Of a DNA stretch of 35,057 nucleotides, positions 16,600 to 23,754 are shown one piece after another. A model generated the notes under the pieces. It did no database searches. It was not told the DNA's origin and saw only the letters and a list, made by a program, of their open reading frames with translations. A program made the translations under genes and the position numbers. The stretch's first letter is position 1. Each line of letters starts with the position of its first letter. This DNA is from Sulfurimonas sp. (GTDB lineage: Bacteria; Campylobacterota; Campylobacteria; Campylobacterales; Sulfurimonadaceae), in NCBI GenBank assembly GCA_027063505.1, contig JAMORO010000031.1:1-35057 (forward strand), in the 5' to 3' direction.

Positions 16600-16638
16600 A
16601 GAAGAGACTCTCTAAGTAAATTTCAAAGAAGGCTTAGG

Positions 16639-16644
16639 TATATT
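16639..16644 (+). promoter_or_regulatory. possible -10 box of the hybrid kinase gene
   Basis: TATATT in TTAGGTATATTATGG would start transcription near 16651; AAGGA at 16656-16660 then precedes the ATG at 16667. Confidence 0.35.
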
Positions 16645-16666
16645 ATGGCTAGAAGAAGGATATGCG

Positions 16667-18418
16667 ATGGATACAAGTAAAGTATATGAAATTGAACGCA
16701 AAAAGATAGATTATCTTTTTACAAATTTACCTAATGGCTTAGTTGGACTCTTTGGTATTCTTATTTTTATTGCTATTATATATTATTCACATGTATCTTC
16801 ACAAAATCTTTTTATTTGGCTCTCTTTTAGTGTAGCTATTTTACTCAGTAGAGTGCTTCTACTTTTCTCTTATAAAAGAACAAAAATTAGTGCTAAAAAT
16901 ATTCAAAAGTATTATTACTCTTTTACTCTTCTTGCAGGGTTTTCTGCTTTAACTTGGGGGAGTAGTGCCTTTTTAATTTTCCCACAAGAGATAGAATACC
17001 AGCTTATAATTCTTCTTATGACTGCAGGGGTTATCTCAGCTTCAGTTATTACATTTGCTTCAAAAGTAAGATCTTTTTATCTTTATATACTTTTTATATT
17101 GACACCATATATCTATTTTTTGACATTTTCAGAGCTTGAGATACACCATATGCTTGCTTTAGTAATGTTGTTTTATACACTTATAATTCTTGCAATTTCT
17201 AGAAGAGTTTCCAAAAATGTGGAAGATAATATACTCTTTGAGTATGAAAATCGTGCTTTGGTTTGGAAATTACAAGAAAAAGTTCTAGATGCAGATAGTG
17301 CAAATAGAGCAAAAAGTGAGTTTTTATCAGTAATGTCACATGAGATACGAACACCATTAAATGCAATAATAGGTTTTGTAAAGATATTAAAAGAGCAAGA
17401 GGAAGATAAAGAGAAAAAAAAATATCTTAACACGATAGATCAGTCTTCAAATATTTTGATTAATGTGATTAATGATATCTTAGATATTACAAAAATTGAA
17501 GCGAATAAACTGAGCTTAGAGAAGAACTCATTTCAACCAAAAGAGGAGTTCTCTTCACTCTATATGCTTTTTGAAAAAACAGCAGAAGAGAAGGGTGTAA
17601 AACTTGTAAATATAGTTTCAGGTGATTTTCCTAAATACTTAAAGAGTGATATTTTAAGACTCAAGCAAGTAGTCTCAAATCTACTCTCAAATGCAATAAA
17701 ATTTACTCCAGAAGGGGGTGAAGTAACACTCCTTATATCTTTTGATAGAGTAAAAGAACTTTTAGATATTGAAGTATGCGATAGCGGTATTGGTATTGCA
17801 GAGAAGGATATCGCAAAGATTACAGAATCATTTATACAAGCAGATAGCTCAATAGCTAGAAAGTATGGTGGTACAGGTTTAGGACTCTCTATTGTAACAG
17901 CTATATTAAAACTTTTTGATTCTGAGTTAATTATTAAAAGTAAATTGGGTGAAGGAAGTAGTTTCCGTTTTTCATTTAAAGTAGATATTGTAGATATAGA
18001 TGGAGTTGAGGAGGACTCTGAAATTACGGAGGATCTTGATTTTAGTGGAAGAAAAATTCTTGTTGCTGAAGATAATAAAACTAATCAAATGCTTATAGAG
18101 ATACTTTTAGAGGATATGAATGTAGAGATTGTTATGGTAAATGATGGTCTGGAAGCATTAAGTAGTATTAAAGAGGACTCTTTTGACATTATCCTAATGG
18201 ATATAAATATGCCAAATAAAAATGGTGTAGAGGCGATGCAAGAGATAAAAGTTTACGAAAAAGAGATGAATCTAAAACTAACTCCTATTGTCGCTTTAAC
18301 TGCAAACGCTGTAAGTGGTGATAAAGAGAAGTATTTAGAGTTAGGATTTGATGATTACCTTGCAAAGCCTATTGATATAGAACTTTTAGAAAAGATGTTA
18401 AAGAGATACTTCGCTTGA
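16667..18418 (+). CDS. membrane hybrid sensor histidine kinase with C-terminal receiver
   Basis: A 583-residue hybrid kinase. Five to six transmembrane helices fill the first 185 residues with no sizeable periplasmic loop, so the sensing is probably within the membrane. A short coiled coil leads to HisKA with SEFLSVMSHEIRTPLNAIIGF (phospho-histidine H225), then HATPase with N-box LKQVVSNLLSNAIKFTPEGG, G1 VCDSGIGI and G2 YGGTGLGLSIV. A receiver at about 460-580 has AEDNKTNQ, phospho-acceptor D512 (LMDINMP) and PIVALTAN. No output domain or cognate response regulator gene is adjacent, so phosphotransfer must go to an HPt or regulator elsewhere. Its last 21 bases overlap the convergent mqnA gene. 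Confidence 0.92.
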   Translation: MDTSKVYEIERKKIDYLFTNLPNGLVGLFGILIFIAIIYYSHVSSQNLFIWLSFSVAILLSRVLLLFSYKRTKISAKNIQKYYYSFTLLAGFSALTWGSSAFLIFPQEIEYQLIILLMTAGVISASVITFASKVRSFYLYILFILTPYIYFLTFSELEIHHMLALVMLFYTLIILAISRRVSKNVEDNILFEYENRALVWKLQEKVLDADSANRAKSEFLSVMSHEIRTPLNAIIGFVKILKEQEEDKEKKKYLNTIDQSSNILINVINDILDITKIEANKLSLEKNSFQPKEEFSSLYMLFEKTAEEKGVKLVNIVSGDFPKYLKSDILRLKQVVSNLLSNAIKFTPEGGEVTLLISFDRVKELLDIEVCDSGIGIAEKDIAKITESFIQADSSIARKYGGTGLGLSIVTAILKLFDSELIIKSKLGEGSSFRFSFKVDIVDIDGVEEDSEITEDLDFSGRKILVAEDNKTNQMLIEILLEDMNVEIVMVNDGLEALSSIKEDSFDIILMDINMPNKNGVEAMQEIKVYEKEMNLKLTPIVALTANAVSGDKEKYLELGFDDYLAKPIDIELLEKMLKRYFA

Positions 18419-19054
18419 GAGTTTATAGAATTTCTTAAGTCCTAGTGCCGTTTTTGCATCGAGTTTATATGAGATAAGTTTAAGATAATTTAAAATCTCC
18501 TTTTCACAAATACCTGTTTTTTTCGCAGACTTTTTTAAGATATAAGAGGGAATCTTTATCTCTTGTTTTAAGAACATCTGCTCTATCTTTTTATAGTATC
18601 TTTTATCTGTATGGTAGCAAAGGAGAGCAAAGACAAAGGGGAGCTTATATCTCTCATTCCATAGCTTAGCTAAGTCTATATAATCATCATGTTTTAGTGC
18701 ATATCGAAGAGCTTTATCCCCAATAATAACTTCCCCTTGTTGTTGTAAAATTTTTGCGAGAACATTAGAAGATGCTGATTCTATATCTATTTTATTAATC
18801 TTACTTGGAATAACTAAAACACTTTGTACCTCTTTTTTTGCAACTATTCCAAGCCCTACATATTGTGAGTTTTTTGCACTTATACTTGAGATAAAGGCCG
18901 CATTCACATGGCGTTTATGAAAGGCACTATTAATTTTAGCAGGAACATTTTTTTTATACTCCATTCCCATTTTAGCGGCACTACCCTTAGTATAGCGTTT
19001 CATAAATACATGAAAAGGGAGAAGGTTGAGATACTCTATTTTTCCAAAAATCAT
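18398..19054 (-). CDS. mqnA: chorismate dehydratase MqnA (futalosine menaquinone pathway)
   Basis: A 218-residue periplasmic-binding-protein-fold enzyme that dehydrates chorismate to 3-enolpyruvylbenzoate, first step of the futalosine route to menaquinone used by Campylobacterota. Support comes from the opening GKIEYLNLLPFHVFMK, AAFISSISA, GLGIVAKKEVQSVLV, VIIGDKALRYAL and DLAKLWNERYKLPFVFALL, all family landmarks. It is slightly short, mainly at the C-terminus, but no domain is missing. AAGGATAAAAAGCAG precedes the ATG, 7 bases after the stop of the GGDEF-EAL gene, so the two are probably one transcript. The 3' end overlaps the hybrid kinase gene antisense by 21 bases. Confidence 0.88.
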   Translation of the reverse strand: MIFGKIEYLNLLPFHVFMKRYTKGSAAKMGMEYKKNVPAKINSAFHKRHVNAAFISSISAKNSQYVGLGIVAKKEVQSVLVIPSKINKIDIESASSNVLAKILQQQGEVIIGDKALRYALKHDDYIDLAKLWNERYKLPFVFALLCYHTDKRYYKKIEQMFLKQEIKIPSYILKKSAKKTGICEKEILNYLKLISYKLDAKTALGLKKFYKLSSEVSL

Positions 19055-19061
19055 CTGCTTT

Positions 19062-20927
19062 TTATCCTTGATATTTTTTTATAAATGTAAGCATATCGCT
19101 GGAGGAGAGTGGTTTAGAGTAGTAGAATCCTTGAATATAAGAACAACCAGCAGCTAGAAGAAAATCTTTCTGTTGCTCCTCTTCAATTCCCTCTGCAATA
19201 ACATTTAAATTAAGCGAGTGTGTAAGGTTGATTATAAGATTTACAAGCGTAACAGAGTTACTATTATTAGGTATGTCAATAATGAAGGACCTGTCGATTT
19301 TGAGTTTATTTACAGGGAGTTTTTGAAGATAAGCGAGCGAAGAGTATCCTGTGCCAAAATCATCTATAGAAATATTTATTCCAAAGTTTCTAATCTCTTG
19401 TAGGAGTTGTATTGATTTTTGTGGATCATTCATAAGTTGCGATTCTGTTATCTCAACCTCTAGCCATTGGGCTTCAAAGTGAGTCTCTTTAAGAGTTTTC
19501 TGTAAGTGGCTTAAATACTCTTTATCTTCTAAGAGTTTCATAGAGAGGTTCAGAGAGAGTCTTCCTATATTTGGGTACTCTTTTTTCCACTCTACAAATG
19601 ATTCCATTGCATCTTTCATCACAAAAAAATCGATATCTTTAATAAGGTTATTCTCTTCAGCTAAGGGGATGAAAGTAGTAGGTGAAATAGTTCCCATTTT
19701 AGGGTGTTTCCAACGTACTAAGGCTTCCATCCCCACTATAGAGTCATTTGTAGCATCAATTTGCGGTTGAAAGTATGTTTCAAATTCATTATTTATAGCG
19801 GCATCTTGAAGCTCTAGAAGTAATTGCATCTTCTCATTGAGTGCATCTGTGAGTGTGAGATCATAAAATCTAGCACAGTTTTTACCAGATTTTTTTGCCA
19901 TATGAAGGGCTGCATCAACATTCTTGATAAGACTAGAACTACTTTTGGCATCATCTGGAAATCGTGCTATTCCCAGAGAGATGGTAATAAAGATACGTTG
20001 ATTATTCACACAAAAAACATCTTTCGTACTTTTCATAATATCGTTTGCTATACCTGTAAGTACTTCAATATTATCACTCTCAATCAAGAGTAAAAATTCA
20101 TCTGGACCACTTTTACTTAAAAACACCTCTTTTGTAAGTCTGTTTTTTAAACGTTCTGAGAGTTCAAAAACAATTTTATCTGCGAAGTTAAAGCCGTAAG
20201 TTTCGTTAATATTTTTAAAATCATCTATATCTATTTTGATAATTGAAAAATTCTCTTGTTCTTGTGTAAAGACTTTACGGTTTAAATGCTTTGTAAAAGA
20301 GACCCTATTTGGAAGTCGTGTAACAAGGTCAAAGTTCTCAATTTCAAAGGTGTATTTTTTTAAAAGTGTATGTTGCTCTTTTAATAGATCTGCTTGTATC
20401 TTATTTCTTCGCTCATATGCAGTCATAAAAATACTAAAAACAATTAAAGGGAAAATACCAAAAATAGCATGTCTAAAATCTTCACTATTCATCTTTAGGT
20501 ACTGTGTTGTTAATATCACAATAATTGACAGTGCTAACATTAAGTAAGCGAATCGTCTATTACTCAGAAAAACAACGATGATTATTTGAACAAAAAACCA
20601 ACTTATGCCAACATATGCATTTGTATGGTTTATATATGTGAAAGAGACAATAAGCAGAGAAAAAAACATAACAAAGTAAACAAGTTTATCGAAGTATTTT
20701 TTATCTTGTCGTACTAAAAATATAACAATGATACCAACAATAGAGTAGGTTATATCTACGATAGCTTGGGCATTATCTTCTCTAAAAAAACGAATTAAAG
20801 CAGCAGAAGTCACAACAAAAAGATTCAGAGCCAATAAAATATTAAAAAACTGGTATTTAAATTGTAGTTCAGTTTCACTTTTTTTAAATGTAAAACCACT
20901 CCGTAAATAATTGTTTAAACTTATCAT
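19062..20927 (-). CDS. membrane GGDEF-EAL protein, probable c-di-GMP phosphodiesterase
   Basis: A 621-residue protein with about five or six N-terminal transmembrane helices (roughly 20-170), a GGDEF domain (about 190-355) and an EAL domain (about 365-621). The GGDEF active loop is degenerate, KSGPDEF instead of GGDEF, so cyclase activity is doubtful. The EAL domain looks complete: MEALVRWKHP, SLNLSMKLL, EITESQLM, DDFGTGYSSLAYLQKLPVNKLKIDRSF, and IAEGIEEEQQ then GFYYSKPL. It probably hydrolyses c-di-GMP, with the GGDEF half perhaps regulatory. The frame opens at a GTG at 20942, but that codon overlaps a TATAAT box; ATG 20927 lies exactly at the predicted transcription start. It is divergent from moaD and followed by mqnA. 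Confidence 0.88.
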   Translation of the reverse strand: MISLNNYLRSGFTFKKSETELQFKYQFFNILLALNLFVVTSAALIRFFREDNAQAIVDITYSIVGIIVIFLVRQDKKYFDKLVYFVMFFSLLIVSFTYINHTNAYVGISWFFVQIIIVVFLSNRRFAYLMLALSIIVILTTQYLKMNSEDFRHAIFGIFPLIVFSIFMTAYERRNKIQADLLKEQHTLLKKYTFEIENFDLVTRLPNRVSFTKHLNRKVFTQEQENFSIIKIDIDDFKNINETYGFNFADKIVFELSERLKNRLTKEVFLSKSGPDEFLLLIESDNIEVLTGIANDIMKSTKDVFCVNNQRIFITISLGIARFPDDAKSSSSLIKNVDAALHMAKKSGKNCARFYDLTLTDALNEKMQLLLELQDAAINNEFETYFQPQIDATNDSIVGMEALVRWKHPKMGTISPTTFIPLAEENNLIKDIDFFVMKDAMESFVEWKKEYPNIGRLSLNLSMKLLEDKEYLSHLQKTLKETHFEAQWLEVEITESQLMNDPQKSIQLLQEIRNFGINISIDDFGTGYSSLAYLQKLPVNKLKIDRSFIIDIPNNSNSVTLVNLIINLTHSLNLNVIAEGIEEEQQKDFLLAAGCSYIQGFYYSKPLSSSDMLTFIKKYQG

Positions 20928-20933
20928 ATTGAT

Positions 20934-20939
20934 ATTATA
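20934..20939 (-). promoter_or_regulatory. GGDEF-EAL gene -10 box, leaderless spacing
   Basis: TGTATAAT-ATCAAT-ATG on the minus strand: an extended -10 ending 6 bases before the ATG at 20927. An AAGGAG lies upstream of the box and would be useful only if transcription began further out. Confidence 0.5.
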
Positions 20940-20954
20940 CACTCCTTAGCTTAT

Positions 20955-20971
20955 CTTAGATATAATCTAAG
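20955..20971. promoter_or_regulatory. 7-3-7 palindrome containing the moaD -10 box
   Basis: CTTAGAT-ATA-ATCTAAG is a perfect inverted repeat, and its centre forms TATAAT (20961-20966), the apparent -10 of moaD. A repressor binding the palindrome would occlude the promoter. It does not resemble the ModE site known to me. Confidence 0.45.
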
Positions 20972-20995
20972 CAATAATTTAACTAGGATATTATT

Positions 20996-21217
20996 TTGAT
21001 AAAAGTAGAATTTTTAGGACCTATTGGGAAGCCGAGTTTGGAGTTAGATATAACTAATTTGAGTGAGCTTGCTGCAATTTTACAAAAAGATAGTGAAGTG
21101 AAAGATTGGTTAGAGAGTTGTGCTGTTGCAGTGAACGACACTCTTGTAAGCTCTTTAGAACATGAGTTAAAAGATGGAGACAGAGTCTCTCTTTTACCTC
21201 CTGTATGTGGTGGATGA
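20996..21217 (+). CDS. moaD: molybdopterin synthase small subunit MoaD
   Basis: A 73-residue ubiquitin-fold sulfur carrier. Its C-terminus ends in the required Gly-Gly (LLPPVCGG), which is adenylated and thiocarboxylated to donate sulfur to cyclic pyranopterin monophosphate. Other family features are IKVEFLGPIGKPSLELDI at the start and AVNDTLVSSLEHELKDGDRVSLLPP near the end. The start is TTG at 20996, with AGGA about 7 bases upstream; no ATG in frame fits. It is the first gene of a moaD-moaE-moeA group, with moaE beginning one base after its stop. Confidence 0.93.
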   Translation: MIKVEFLGPIGKPSLELDITNLSELAAILQKDSEVKDWLESCAVAVNDTLVSSLEHELKDGDRVSLLPPVCGG

Positions 21218-21218
21218 T

Positions 21219-21659
21219 ATGTTAAGTATTGTAAACGGTGCTCTTAATGTGCCAAACATTTTAAAAGAGTGGTATGAAGAGGAGTCACATAGTAACTATG
21301 GTGCATATATTCCTTTTGTTGGTACTGTGAGAAGTGAAGATGGGATTGATGGACTTAGTTTTGATGTATATGAGCCCATTCTTTATAGATGGTTTCATGA
21401 GTGGGAGGAGAGAGCAGAGGCAAAGGGTGCAAAGATAAAAATGGCACACTCTTTAGGAGATGTTATGCTCCATGAGTCCTCATATATCGCCGCTGTATTC
21501 TCACCAAAACGCCGTGTTGCCTTAGAGTTAATAGATGAGTTTGTAGAGGATTTTAAAGCGAGTGCTCCAATCTGGAAATATGACTTAAAAAATGGACGTC
21601 GTATCTATGCTGAGAATCGCTCAACTGCCATCAGTGGTAGTGGACTTTTAGCAAAATAG
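21219..21659 (+). CDS. moaE: molybdopterin synthase large subunit MoaE
   Basis: A 146-residue catalytic subunit that, with MoaD, inserts the two dithiolene sulfurs to form molybdopterin. Landmarks are NYGAYIPFVGTVRSEDG, LSFDVYEP, AHSLGDVMLHESSYIAAVFSPKR and the active-site region FKASAPIWKYDL. The frame is open back to 21174 within moaD; ATG 21219, immediately after the moaD stop, is the natural start and matches family length. moeA begins 9 bases after its stop. Confidence 0.92.
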   Translation: MLSIVNGALNVPNILKEWYEEESHSNYGAYIPFVGTVRSEDGIDGLSFDVYEPILYRWFHEWEERAEAKGAKIKMAHSLGDVMLHESSYIAAVFSPKRRVALELIDEFVEDFKASAPIWKYDLKNGRRIYAENRSTAISGSGLLAK

Positions 21660-21667
21660 GAGTGAAT

Positions 21668-22879
21668 ATGAACTTTTTATCGTACGAAACAAGTCAAAAT
21701 ATGTTAGATCTACTGCCTGTTGATAGTAGTAGATCTGAGAGAGTCTCTCTGAGTGAGTCTCGTGGTCGGATTTTAGCTGAAGATATTGTGGCAAAATTTA
21801 ATGATCCACAGTTCCCGACAGCTTCAATGGATGGGTATGCTGTAAAACATGAAGATTTAGAGAGTGGTATGCTAACTGTTCTTGGAGATAATCCTGCTGG
21901 AAATGATGAAACCCGTATAGTAAACTCGGGAGAGTCTATTAAAACATTTACTGGTTCTATGATGCCTTCAGGAACCGATACTCTCATTCAGATAGAGAAT
22001 GTAACATACGATGATGGAAAGATTACCATTAACGAGAGTGTGCCTAAAGGATGGTCTGTTCGCCCTATAGGGGAGGGTTACCGTGAAGGAGATGTACTGA
22101 TTACCAAAGGTACAAAGATAGGTTTTGCTGAGATTGGTGTTATGGCAGGGCTTAATCAAGTAATGGTACAAGTAGCTATTCGCCCTCGTGTTGCTGTGAT
22201 AGCAACAGGGAGTGAGATTTTAGATCTTGGTGAACATAGTGATAATCCAGCACAGATTAGAAGCTCGAATAACTACACATTAGCAGCACTCTTTGAGCAA
22301 GCTGGTGCAGAGGTGATTCAACTTGGAACTGCTCCTGATGACAAAGTAGCTATTATGGCAACTTTTGAGAGAGCATTATCTTCTGCTGACATCTTAGTAA
22401 GTACAGGTGGTGTGAGTGTTGGCGATTATGATTTTGTAAAAGACATTGTCCCTCGTTTGGGTGCTGAAGTTGTCTATAAAGGTGTAGGTATTAAGCCTGG
22501 ACGTCATATCTTACTTGCAAAGCGTGATGCAAAATTTGTGCTTGCACTCCCTGGTTTTCCTTACTCATCAGCTGTTACTTCTATCCTTTATGGACTTCCT
22601 TTAGTCTCTAAAATGTTAGGAAAAAAAGAACCATATAAGATAGTTGCCGCAAAACTTAAAAATGATTTTACCAAACGAAGTCGTTTTACTGAGTTTACAG
22701 CATGTAATATAAAAGTAGAAGATGGTGAGTACTATGTAGATTTTGAAGATAAAAAAGTGGGAAGTTCAGCTATTCTTACTAATATGCTTAATGAATCAGC
22801 CTTAATGATTGCAGGAGAAGAGGATGCTTTCCTTGAATCTGGAACTTATGTAAATGTAATACTACTGGAGACTATTTAA
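21668..22879 (+). CDS. moeA: molybdopterin molybdenumtransferase MoeA
   Basis: A 403-residue enzyme that inserts molybdate into adenylated molybdopterin, the last general step in cofactor assembly. It shows the family order: RGRILAEDIVAKFNDPQFPTASMDGYAV near the N-terminus, IKTFTGSMMPSGTDTLIQIE, RPIGEGYREGDVL, the central MPT-binding domain with RVAVIATGSEI, STGGVSVGDYDFV, and GVGIKPGRHILLA with ALPGFPYSS. A C-terminal beta-barrel domain follows. ATG 21668 is chosen over GTG 21662 because AGGAG lies six bases upstream of it and would overlap the GTG. The downstream gene begins on its stop codon. Confidence 0.94.
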   Translation: MNFLSYETSQNMLDLLPVDSSRSERVSLSESRGRILAEDIVAKFNDPQFPTASMDGYAVKHEDLESGMLTVLGDNPAGNDETRIVNSGESIKTFTGSMMPSGTDTLIQIENVTYDDGKITINESVPKGWSVRPIGEGYREGDVLITKGTKIGFAEIGVMAGLNQVMVQVAIRPRVAVIATGSEILDLGEHSDNPAQIRSSNNYTLAALFEQAGAEVIQLGTAPDDKVAIMATFERALSSADILVSTGGVSVGDYDFVKDIVPRLGAEVVYKGVGIKPGRHILLAKRDAKFVLALPGFPYSSAVTSILYGLPLVSKMLGKKEPYKIVAAKLKNDFTKRSRFTEFTACNIKVEDGEYYVDFEDKKVGSSAILTNMLNESALMIAGEEDAFLESGTYVNVILLETI

Positions 22880-23424
22880 TGAATGCACTTTCGCTAAACG
22901 CTATAACAAACGAGATAACAGAGTCAGATATAGTGATGCAGGCTAACAGTATCTATAGTTTTTTTAATTCTATACTTATTGATGAGTTAACAACACTTAA
23001 AGATCATATAGTCTATACAGATGCAAATGCTATTAGTGAGAAGAAGCGAGCCTATTTTATAGGAGAGCAACTTCTAGTTGGTGATGCTCTTATACTAGGT
23101 CGTAGAGATTTTGATGATGTTGATGTGACAATCACAAAAGAGGAGCTAGGTGAACTTGTAAAAAGTGATTTAAATGTATTTTATACAAAAGTTCTAGAGC
23201 TTTTAGCATCTACTGATGTGAATTTATATAGAACATTTTCTCTTGAAAAAGCAGGAGAACAGATTAGTTTAAATACAGAGTGGGTTTTATATACTTTTAA
23301 TATTGCCGATAGTAGAACACAAGAGTATTTTATTGGTGAGTTGGAGAAGGTAATAGAAGCTAAAGAGAGTGCTGAAGTGTTTATGCAGAAGATGGCTGGA
23401 TTAGCCCTCAATGCTGCTTCTTGA
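22879..23424 (+). CDS. hypothetical protein co-encoded with moeA
   Basis: A 181-residue acidic, mostly helical, soluble protein with no signal peptide or membrane segment. I do not recognise the family. It starts on the moeA stop codon (TAATG), so it is translationally coupled to molybdenum-cofactor synthesis. Its helix-rich nature and place after moeA would fit a small chaperone or maturation factor for a molybdoenzyme (TorD-like proteins are of similar size), but no TorD motif can be pointed to. There is a cluster of charged helices near 40-110 and no cysteine. Confidence 0.7.
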   Translation: MNALSLNAITNEITESDIVMQANSIYSFFNSILIDELTTLKDHIVYTDANAISEKKRAYFIGEQLLVGDALILGRRDFDDVDVTITKEELGELVKSDLNVFYTKVLELLASTDVNLYRTFSLEKAGEQISLNTEWVLYTFNIADSRTQEYFIGELEKVIEAKESAEVFMQKMAGLALNAAS

Positions 23425-23456
23425 ATTTAACTCACTCTTTACTCACTTAATAAAGA

Positions 23457-23462
23457 TACAAT
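23457..23462 (+). promoter_or_regulatory. -10 box before the comEA-like gene
   Basis: GATACAAT is followed by a leader of about 20 bases with AAAGGG before the ATG. This is the last clear promoter before the cotH to pel gene run, so it may drive the front of that run. Confidence 0.45.
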
Positions 23463-23488
23463 AACGAAAGATTTATAAAGGGTCCAAT

Positions 23489-23752
23489 ATGAAATTTTTA
23501 ACTTACTTACTACTGCTTTCAACACTTCTTTTCTCTGCAGTTGATCTCAATAATGCATCAGCACAAGAGTTAGCAACACTGAAAAAAGTAGGCTTAAAAA
23601 AAGCTGCCAAAATAATTGAATATCGTGAAAAGCACTGTTTTGAGTCTCTTAAAGAGCTTAAAAAGGTCAAAGGTATTAACAAGAAAAAAGCAAAGAAAAT
23701 TTTGAAGAAAAATAAGGGGAATATCGCTCTTGGCGAGTGTAAAGTGAAATAG
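23489..23752 (+). CDS. ComEA-like helix-hairpin-helix DNA-binding protein, exported
   Basis: An 87-residue protein with a Sec signal peptide (KFLTYLLLLSTLLFSA) and a compact pair of helix-hairpin-helix motifs: VDLNNASAQELATLKKVG with AAKIIEYRE, then LKKVKGINKKKAKKILKKN. This is the ComEA fold, which binds double-stranded DNA in the periplasm during transformation uptake. The mature part is highly basic. Two cysteines (in KHCFES and LGECK) could form a disulfide. The next gene, cotH-like, starts 2 bases after its stop, so it appears to be the first gene of the pel-associated run. A competence role is the default; a biofilm DNA role is possible from context. Confidence 0.85.
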   Translation: MKFLTYLLLLSTLLFSAVDLNNASAQELATLKKVGLKKAAKIIEYREKHCFESLKELKKVKGINKKKAKKILKKNKGNIALGECKVK

Positions 23753-23754
23753 AT

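Noticed and set aside
16597..16614. TAGAGA-N6-TCTCTA hairpin after the APC permease as a terminator
   Set aside because: The stem is only 6 bp and is followed by AAGTAAATTT without a T-tract; too weak to call.
18398..18418. Antisense overlap of the hybrid kinase and mqnA as a regulatory element
   Set aside because: A 21-base tail-to-tail overlap is common in compact genomes and shows no further structure.
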